Assembly: GCA_964580655.1 (NCBI GenBank)
Contig: CAZOMR010000010.1
Span: 1 to 28,086, forward strand
Origin: CAZOMR01 sp964580655
Lineage (GTDB): Bacteria > RBG-13-61-14 > CAZOMR01
DNA: 28,086 nt
Reading direction: 5' to 3'
Shown piece by piece: positions 23,450 through 28,086 of the stretch (position 1 is its first letter; every line of letters starts with the position of its first letter). Made by a program: the position numbers and the translations under genes. The notes under the pieces were generated by a model. That model was not told the origin of the DNA, did not search any database, and worked only from the letters and a program-made list of their open reading frames with translations.

Positions 23450-24025
23450 TTATGTTAATCTCTGAAAAGCTTCCAACTGTTCACGATGGTCATCAATCTG
23501 GGTTATGGGCCAGAGTGCCCGGTCGGTGATGGCGGAGCGATGGGCGGATTTTGGAAGATTTAGGAGATGCTCCTGGATTTCGGGGGCGAGGTTGAGGAGG
23601 TACATGATCTGGGTGATACGGCCAGAGGTGAGACCTTCGCGGCGGGCGAGTTCAAGGCGGGTGGCGACTTCGCCGGAGTCGAGGAGGCGTTGCCATTCCA
23701 GGGCCATCTGCATGAGTTCTTTGACCCGGGGCTCCTTGGGCGCCTTGGGTGGTTTTTCCTTAGCCTGGCTGGGCGGAACGTTTTGGGTGGGCACACGGCG
23801 CACCAGGGTGCCCACGTTGCCATTTTTGAAGGCATCCCTTGGCCCCAGAGCGATCTCCACGGTCTGGTCGCGGTAGGCGTCCGGCGGTTCGTCCTGGAGG
23901 GTTTTGTGGACGATTCGGAACATGATCACCGGCTCAGCGGCCCGTTCGCGCCCAGATTGCCGCATGTGGGCCAGGGGCTCAAATTTCGTAGCCGGGGACA
24001 CACGGCCCGCCAATGAAATCAACAA
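23450..24025 (-). CDS. HTH (ParB/KorB-like) protein, most complete copy
   Basis: This open frame of up to 191 residues contains an N-terminal segment (VIMFRIVHKTLQDEPPDAYR, AFKNGNVGTLVRRVPT), a Pro/Lys-rich linker (PPKAPKEPRVKELM), EWQRLLDSGEV, an HTH in LARREGLTSGRITQIMYLLN and the tail AITDRALWPITQIDD. The HTH suggests DNA binding; the family travels with mobile elements. The true start is uncertain: the farthest is TTG at 24025, directly behind the stop of an integrase remnant, while an ATG at 23965 is more plausible. Two degenerate relatives exist at 22963-23328 and 147-299. There is no adjacent intact recombinase, so it is probably an orphan left by a decayed element. Confidence 0.6.
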   Translation of the reverse strand: MLISLAGRVSPATKFEPLAHMRQSGRERAAEPVIMFRIVHKTLQDEPPDAYRDQTVEIALGPRDAFKNGNVGTLVRRVPTQNVPPSQAKEKPPKAPKEPRVKELMQMALEWQRLLDSGEVATRLELARREGLTSGRITQIMYLLNLAPEIQEHLLNLPKSAHRSAITDRALWPITQIDDHREQLEAFQRLT

Positions 24026-24026
24026 C

Positions 24027-24194
24027 TTACATAGATGCGACTTTAGTCTTTACCCCCTCGTGTGCCAAGTTTGTGCCAAGATTTTCAGGAATCCCGGGTT
24101 TAAATGCCTCTTTCAGGTCCTTGTCATCTATTGTGTCATAGCGTCTAAAAACAGGCTCTTCCGGTTTAATGGTACCTGCAACTCCAAATGCTTT
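24027..24194 (-). pseudogene. C-terminal remnant of a tyrosine recombinase (integrase)
   Basis: Translating the minus strand from 24194 gives 55 residues ending in TAA at 24029-24027. They contain PVFRRYDTIDDKDLKEAFK, the usual end of phage-type integrases (F.RY followed by a D/E-D-L-K-A helix, including the catalytic Tyr), then ENLGTNLAHE. A stop codon lies directly upstream (24197-24195) and the preceding GHK motif is not recognisable, so the gene is broken. This stretch is too short to stand out as a gene, but the signature is clear. It abuts the HTH gene at 23450-24025. Confidence 0.65.
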
Positions 24195-24402
24195 TTACAG
24201 TGAGGCAAACATCTTGTTGATCAATGGCTTAGCGGACATCTACAAAGATGCGTTTATCGCATTCGGGCTTCCAGCGTAGAAAGGGAAAAGGCGGGAAAAG
24301 TTCCGGCCCTTCCAGCGGACCAGCTACCGTTCTCCTATTTTAGTTATAACAAATTTCATCATTTTTTAAACATCCCACACTTTTAGTTCGATTGATGGCA
24401 GC
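24195..24402. other. Intergenic sequence between mobile-element remnants
   Basis: I recognise nothing in these 208 bp. They contain a 9-bp direct repeat (CTTCCAGCG) about 40 bp apart and short open stretches on both strands without family resemblance. They are probably degraded mobile-element sequence. Confidence 0.4.
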
Positions 24403-24605
24403 TCAGATGCTTCTACCATTGCCATCTACGCATTTTTCCCTGGCCGCCACTAGCTCTTCGATAGCCTCAGGTCTGAACCTGAGACATCTTTTTTACCATC
24501 GCCGAGATCAACATAGTGTATCCGTCCTTCATCAGCCCATTTGTAAATCGTGTTGACCGCCACACTCAACATCTCGGCCACCTCCAAACAAATTATTTGG
24601 AGCAT
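24403..24605 (-). pseudogene. Frameshifted excisionase-type HTH (HTH_17) gene
   Basis: On the minus strand an ATG at 24605 opens MLQIICLEVAEMLSVAVNTI then YKWADEGRIHYVDLGDGKK, a typical MerR/excisionase-like HTH (EVAEMLxVxxxTIYKWAxEGRI). After an A6 run (24488-24493) the zero frame ends at a TAG (24450-24452). One frame over, the sequence continues RCLRFRPEAIEELVAAREK to a TGA at 24403-24405, which is exactly what the family shows next. One missing A explains the break; the complete protein would have 67 residues. Slippage on the A-run could in principle restore it. Such genes partner with integrases or encode antitoxin-like regulators; an integrase remnant lies 209 bases away. Confidence 0.7.
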
Positions 24606-24652
24606 TGTAGCCTGAAAAATGGGGATGCAAAGTTAAAATCGAAAAATATCAT

Positions 24653-24680
24653 TTGGGCCAAATTATCTTTATGTTATAAT
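24653..24680 (+). promoter_or_regulatory. Sigma-70 promoter of the ketopantoate-reductase-like gene
   Basis: A TATAAT at 24675-24680 is preceded by TG one base upstream (TGTTATAAT, extended -10). TTGGGC at 24653-24658, 16 bases away, is a fair -35. The start of transcription would be near 24687, giving a leader of about 50 bases that contains AGGAGGG at 24726-24732 before the ATG at 24739. Confidence 0.6.
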
Positions 24681-24738
24681 ATTTTAGGGCCTATACAAAA
24701 TAGATTTACCGGACAGTAGTGACTAAGGAGGGAAAACG

Positions 24739-25758
24739 ATGAGGATTGCAGTAATGGGCGCAGGCTCCATGGGCTCGATCATCGGGGGTTACATAGCAAA
24801 GGCTGGCGAGTCCGTGGTTCTGATTGATGTGAACAAACAGCATGTGGACGCACTCAATAAAAACGGGCTCCACATCATAGGCATGACCGATCTCACAATC
24901 CCTGTCCAGGCGATCCTGCCGGAAGAGATGAAAGGAATCTACGACTTCGTGATTTATGTTCCCAAGGCCGTTTACAATGAAGCGGCACTTGATTCACTCC
25001 TTCCTCACATTGGCCCGGACAGCATGGTGATGACCCTTCAGAACGGGATCAACGAGGATGCGGTGGCGGCCAGGGTCGGAGCCGAGCGGACCCTGGGAGG
25101 GATCATCAACTGGGGAGGAATTTGGCGTGAGCCCGGGGTCAGCGAACTCGCTACTGACGAGAATGAAATGTCATTTGAGATAGGAGAATTGGACGGCCGG
25201 ATAACCGAAAGGCTTCAGGCCGCAAAGCAGGTGCTTGAGCATGTCTGCCGGACAAACCTTACACAGAACCTTATGAGTGTGCGCTGGGCCAAGCTGTTCA
25301 TCAACGCGGCCTTCTCAGGCGTGGGCACAGTCATTGACGGGGACTATGGCGCGGTCCTGGACAATGATAAGGCAGTGCGGGCCGCCTGGATGGTCGGACA
25401 GGAGACGCTCAAGACCGCGATTCAGCTCGGACATGCCAAGGAGCCTGTGATGTATGTGAAGCCCGAGCTACTGCTCTTTTCGACAAAAGCCGAACTAGAG
25501 GGGAAGGTAAAATTCTCGCGGCTCGGCATGAAGGGAAACCGGAATGTCCTCCCAAGCATGCTCCAGGACTTACGCAAGGGCCTGCCCTGCGAGATAGAGG
25601 TTATCAACGGTTATGTCCAGAAAAAGTCCCGCAAGGTTGGACTGGACACCCCTGTCAATGACCAGGTGACTGAAATCATCCGCGAACTCGATCAGGGCAA
25701 AAGAAAACTCGGAACGCACAACCTCGATGATGTCAAACTTCCCGAACTTCCGGATTGA
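24739..25758 (+). CDS. Ketopantoate reductase family protein (2-dehydropantoate 2-reductase, ApbA/PanE-like)
   Basis: This is a 339-residue NAD(P)H-dependent reductase. The N-terminal Rossmann fold starts MRIAVMGAGSMGSIIGGYIA with the GxGxxG nucleotide motif. VMTLQNGINED carries the family's LQNG motif. The C-terminal helical domain has the catalytic-type Lys in VRWAKLFINAA and the substrate-side SMLQDLRKGLPCEIEVINGY. PanE reduces 2-dehydropantoate to pantoate in coenzyme A synthesis, but many family members of this length act on other 2-oxo acids, so the substrate is uncertain and I give no gene symbol. It has its own promoter and ribosome binding site (AGGAGGG). It is 95 bases from a spermidine-synthase-like gene on the same strand. 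Confidence 0.9.
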   Translation: MRIAVMGAGSMGSIIGGYIAKAGESVVLIDVNKQHVDALNKNGLHIIGMTDLTIPVQAILPEEMKGIYDFVIYVPKAVYNEAALDSLLPHIGPDSMVMTLQNGINEDAVAARVGAERTLGGIINWGGIWREPGVSELATDENEMSFEIGELDGRITERLQAAKQVLEHVCRTNLTQNLMSVRWAKLFINAAFSGVGTVIDGDYGAVLDNDKAVRAAWMVGQETLKTAIQLGHAKEPVMYVKPELLLFSTKAELEGKVKFSRLGMKGNRNVLPSMLQDLRKGLPCEIEVINGYVQKKSRKVGLDTPVNDQVTEIIRELDQGKRKLGTHNLDDVKLPELPD

Positions 25759-25777
25759 ATTTTAAAATTCTATGCAT

Positions 25778-25805
25778 TTGACAAAGGGGGATCAGAAATT
25801 AGTAT
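25778..25805 (+). promoter_or_regulatory. Possible sigma-70 promoter of the spermidine-synthase-like gene
   Basis: A perfect -35 (TTGACA, 25778-25783) is followed after 16 bases by TAGTAT (25800-25805), four of six matches to the -10 consensus including its key T, A and T. A transcript from about 25812 would have a leader of about 42 bases containing GAAGGA (25843-25848). Read-through from the upstream gene is also possible, since no terminator is seen between them. Confidence 0.45.
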
Positions 25806-25853
25806 CTGGCAAGAGAAATTGAAAAAATCATTATATAATGTTGAAGGAATCGG

Positions 25854-27971
25854 ATGATTGGTTCAATTTTTCCATCGTATTGCGATGACGAACAATGGAC
25901 GAAGGGGCGCGGACCTACAGCAATTCAAATAGGCTTGGCAACATTCGGAATACTGGCACTGGAACTGGCATTCATCCGATGGACCTCCAGCCAAGTTCGG
26001 GTCTTTGCCTATTTCAATAATCTTGTTTTGATCGGGGCTTTCTTGGGCATGGGTATCGGGGTTGCTCTGGGCCGAAGATACACTGGCCTGGTTCACTGGA
26101 CCTTACCCGTAATTCTATTACTATCCCTGCTATTGGCATTTTCAGAAGAAATTGGAATTATGCGCATGTATTTACCTGAAAAAACTATTATCCTGTGGGG
26201 CGCTGGAAAGTATTCCGTAGGATTTACTGAATATCTATCTAATATATCAATTTTTATTTTTATTTTTTGTCTCATCGTGGTTGTTTTCATTTTCGCGGGC
26301 TCCGCCGTCGGGTATCTTTTTCCTAAAATCCCCACGCTTCGGGCATATTCCTCCGACCTTCTTGGATCCCTTTTGGGGGTTATCGTTTTCACTATCACGA
26401 CCTTTTTCAATGCCAGCCCTCCTGTCTGGTTTTGCGTCGGTTGTATACCGTTTTTGTGGCTTTCACGAAAGCCCGTCTCTGTGCTGTCTTTTGCTGGGAT
26501 TCTGCTCCTTGCAAGTTACTCAATAAAAGGCGCTGTCTACTCTCCATATAACAGAATAGATATCAGAACCGAAAACAACGAAACCTTTATAGAGGTAAAT
26601 CGCGATTTTCATCAAGATATGCTCGATCTTTCTAGGGAGGGGTTGACAAATAAAGGGCTTTCTTTAGAAAGACTTAAAGAGTTGATCTATTCCCGAATTG
26701 TTTATGATCTTCCCTTCCAGATCAATAATGCCCACGACAAGGCACTGATAATCGGGGCCGGAACAGGTAATGACGTCCAGGCCGCTCTGCGAAACGGATA
26801 CAAGAAGGTCTATTCGGTTGATATAGACGGAGGGATCATCGAACTGGGCAAACGTCTTCATCCTGAAAAACCCTACAGTAATCCGAGAGTCATTCCTGTA
26901 GTCAATGATGCGAGGGCCTTCTTTGAACAATACGAGGGGCCGCCGTTTGATGTTATCTTCTACGGCTTAGTTGATTCTCATGCCATGTTCTCTTCAATGT
27001 CATCCCTGAGGCTTGAAAACTATATATATACTGAGGAAGGAATCCGCGCCGCGTGGAAACACATATCCCCCAAGGGGCATCTGGGCATCAGCTTCGCCAT
27101 CGCTGAAGACTGGATGGTTGACAGGCTTTATTGGACCATCACCAAGGCCACAGGCAAGAGACCTGTTGTGATATATCACGGCATGTATAGAGGAGTCATG
27201 TTTATTGTAGCGCCCCACATGGGCAACATCTTTTTAGACCGCTTAAAAAAATACCCACCCATCTTTCCAGTGACCCAGCAAGAGCAGGTTGATACAACCA
27301 GCGATGATTGGCCTTTCCTTTACGTAAAACCCGGACTGTTTCCCACAAGTTACGTTCTGATTCTCATTGCGGTTCTGATCATCGCGGGCATCTCAACACC
27401 GCTGGCATTTGGAAGAAAGTCTTTAACCTCGGATTTCGACCATGTGTTGTTCCTGATGGGAGCGGCATTTATGCTCATTGAGACTAGGGGAGTGACAAGC
27501 CTTTCTTTGCTTTTTGGCTCCACATGGATTGTAAACTCATTCATATTCTCAGGCGTGCTAATTATGATTCTTGTCGCAAACTTGCTGGTGGACCGCTTCA
27601 AGCCTTTAAGCCCAGTACCATGGTTTTTCCTGCTTTTTATTTCCGTTGCCGGTATCTGGGCGTTCAATAATGCCTACCTTAATCAATTCCCCATGCTTGT
27701 CAGGGGCCTGGTGGGGGGGTTGATAACCGCATTGCCGATCGGCTTTGCCGGGGTGATTGTGTCCATCCTGCTCGCGCGATCAGCCAATCCTTCTGCATCA
27801 CTCGGCTCAAATCTGCTCGGCGCGGTTTTAGGCGGGTGTATCGAGTATTCCTCCATGCACATTGGATTAAGGGCCCTGGTCTTGATCGCCTTGATTCTGT
27901 ATGGTCTGGCGTTTCTTACTTTCCTGCTTAAAAGAGAAAAGAGGGGCTTAAAAACATGGGACGGTGTCTAA
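25854..27971 (+). CDS. Membrane protein with spermidine-synthase-like (SAM methyltransferase fold) domain
   Basis: This 705-residue protein has about six or seven hydrophobic helices in the first 225 residues, then a soluble domain of about 235-495 with a Rossmann-type SAM or decarboxylated-SAM site: ALIIGAGTGNDVQAALRNG (motif I), VYSVDIDGGII, VVNDARAFFE, FDVIFYGLVDSH. About six more helices (500-695) end it. This resembles the integral-membrane spermidine-synthase-like proteins of bacteria, whose reaction is generally unknown; true spermidine synthases are soluble and about 290 residues. The aminopropyltransferase acid motif is replaced here by GLVDSH, so polyamine synthesis should not be assumed. 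GAAGGA lies 5 bases before the ATG. The G+C content looks lower than in the chemosensory cluster. Confidence 0.85.
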   Translation: MIGSIFPSYCDDEQWTKGRGPTAIQIGLATFGILALELAFIRWTSSQVRVFAYFNNLVLIGAFLGMGIGVALGRRYTGLVHWTLPVILLLSLLLAFSEEIGIMRMYLPEKTIILWGAGKYSVGFTEYLSNISIFIFIFCLIVVVFIFAGSAVGYLFPKIPTLRAYSSDLLGSLLGVIVFTITTFFNASPPVWFCVGCIPFLWLSRKPVSVLSFAGILLLASYSIKGAVYSPYNRIDIRTENNETFIEVNRDFHQDMLDLSREGLTNKGLSLERLKELIYSRIVYDLPFQINNAHDKALIIGAGTGNDVQAALRNGYKKVYSVDIDGGIIELGKRLHPEKPYSNPRVIPVVNDARAFFEQYEGPPFDVIFYGLVDSHAMFSSMSSLRLENYIYTEEGIRAAWKHISPKGHLGISFAIAEDWMVDRLYWTITKATGKRPVVIYHGMYRGVMFIVAPHMGNIFLDRLKKYPPIFPVTQQEQVDTTSDDWPFLYVKPGLFPTSYVLILIAVLIIAGISTPLAFGRKSLTSDFDHVLFLMGAAFMLIETRGVTSLSLLFGSTWIVNSFIFSGVLIMILVANLLVDRFKPLSPVPWFFLLFISVAGIWAFNNAYLNQFPMLVRGLVGGLITALPIGFAGVIVSILLARSANPSASLGSNLLGAVLGGCIEYSSMHIGLRALVLIALILYGLAFLTFLLKREKRGLKTWDGV

Positions 27972-27973
27972 AC

Positions 27974-28063
27974 ATGCCGGATAATAAGCCTATCACGGTA
28001 GCCTTGCTGGGAGCGGGTGCCAGGGGCGAGCGGGTGTGCGACATAAATGGTGACTATCAATGA
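27974..28063 (+). pseudogene. Broken 5' end of a Gfo/Idh/MocA-type oxidoreductase gene
   Basis: An ATG 2 bases after the previous stop codon encodes MPDNKPITVALLGAGARGER, the N-terminal NAD(P)-binding strand and GxGxxG of Gfo/Idh/MocA-family dehydrogenases. Family proteins continue for over 300 residues. Here the similarity ends after about residue 21 (near 28036), and a TGA follows at 28061-28063. None of the three frames downstream resumes the family, so the gene is interrupted by foreign sequence, perhaps the end of an insertion element. The window ends 23 bases later, so the nature of the insert cannot be seen. Tight spacing suggests it once formed an operon with the preceding gene. Confidence 0.5.
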
Positions 28064-28086
28064 AATATACGGCTCCTCTTGAGAAT

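Noticed and set aside
25752..25772. Palindrome GAATTTTAAAATTC after the reductase gene as terminator
   Set aside because: It is made of A/T only and would give a weak hairpin with no U-run.
25834..25839. TATAAT just before the spermidine-synthase-like gene
   Set aside because: No -35 lies at normal spacing (TTGAAA is only 9 bases away), and transcription from it would begin inside the ribosome binding site.
1..28086. tRNA or rRNA genes
   Set aside because: No cloverleaf with a TTCRA loop and no rRNA signature was noticed on either strand by eye; a covariance-model search was not possible.

Overview
The window is bacterial and dominated by one large chemosensory gene cluster, about 22 kb long and entirely on the minus strand (342 to 22595). 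Gene content suggests a deltaproteobacterium (Desulfobacterota or relatives) or a similar sigma-54-using, two-component-rich lineage: an NtrC-class regulator, a multi-PAS/CBS histidine kinase, DUF4388, GAF and HEAT accessory proteins, and a ParA-type ATPase next to a soluble receptor. No flagellar or pilus genes are present, so the output (motility, development or another process) cannot be read from the window. The species assignment is inference.

Layout in the direction of minus-strand transcription, right to left. (1) 22595-18257: a small unknown protein, a CBS-REC-PAS3 histidine kinase and an NtrC-type sigma-54 activator. (2) 18256-17989: an intergenic region with a clear sigma-54 promoter (TGGCAT-N5-TTGCT) and candidate activator sites. 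(3) 17973-15139: receiver protein, coiled-coil/GAF protein, DUF4388/GAF-like protein, CheY. (4) 15129-11823: CheA, CheY, CheW and a short CheR-like methyltransferase lacking the CheR N-terminal domain. (5) 11760-8057: ParA-like ATPase and a 97x-residue soluble receptor with a 182-codon internal duplication, 469 bp of which is base-perfect. (6) 7978-3301: CheW, CheR, a 792-residue HEAT-repeat protein and a second CheR, with overlapping reading frames. (7) 3262-342: a zinc-ribbon protein with a Mu Com-like half, CheB, a receiver protein and a small divergent receptor.

A likely way of working: the kinase and sigma-54 regulator control expression of the chemosensory operon. CheA, two CheW proteins and the soluble receptor form a cytoplasmic array, positioned or segregated by the ParA protein. 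Up to three CheR-type enzymes, CheB and a HEAT scaffold set adaptation, and four single-domain receivers carry or drain phosphoryl groups.

The flanks are genomic debris. On the left, the first 17 codons of a C5 cytosine methyltransferase gene run straight into a frameshifted fragment of an HTH gene. Two more members of that HTH family lie on the right side of the cluster (22963-24025) in the same orientation, next to the last 55 codons of a tyrosine recombinase and a frameshifted excisionase-like HTH gene. The cluster is therefore bracketed by direct repeats of mobile-element-associated sequence.

From 24739 the strand switches to plus: a ketopantoate-reductase-family gene and a membrane spermidine-synthase-like gene, each with a plausible sigma-70 promoter. 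Last comes a Gfo/Idh/MocA-type oxidoreductase start that breaks off after about 22 codons at the window edge.
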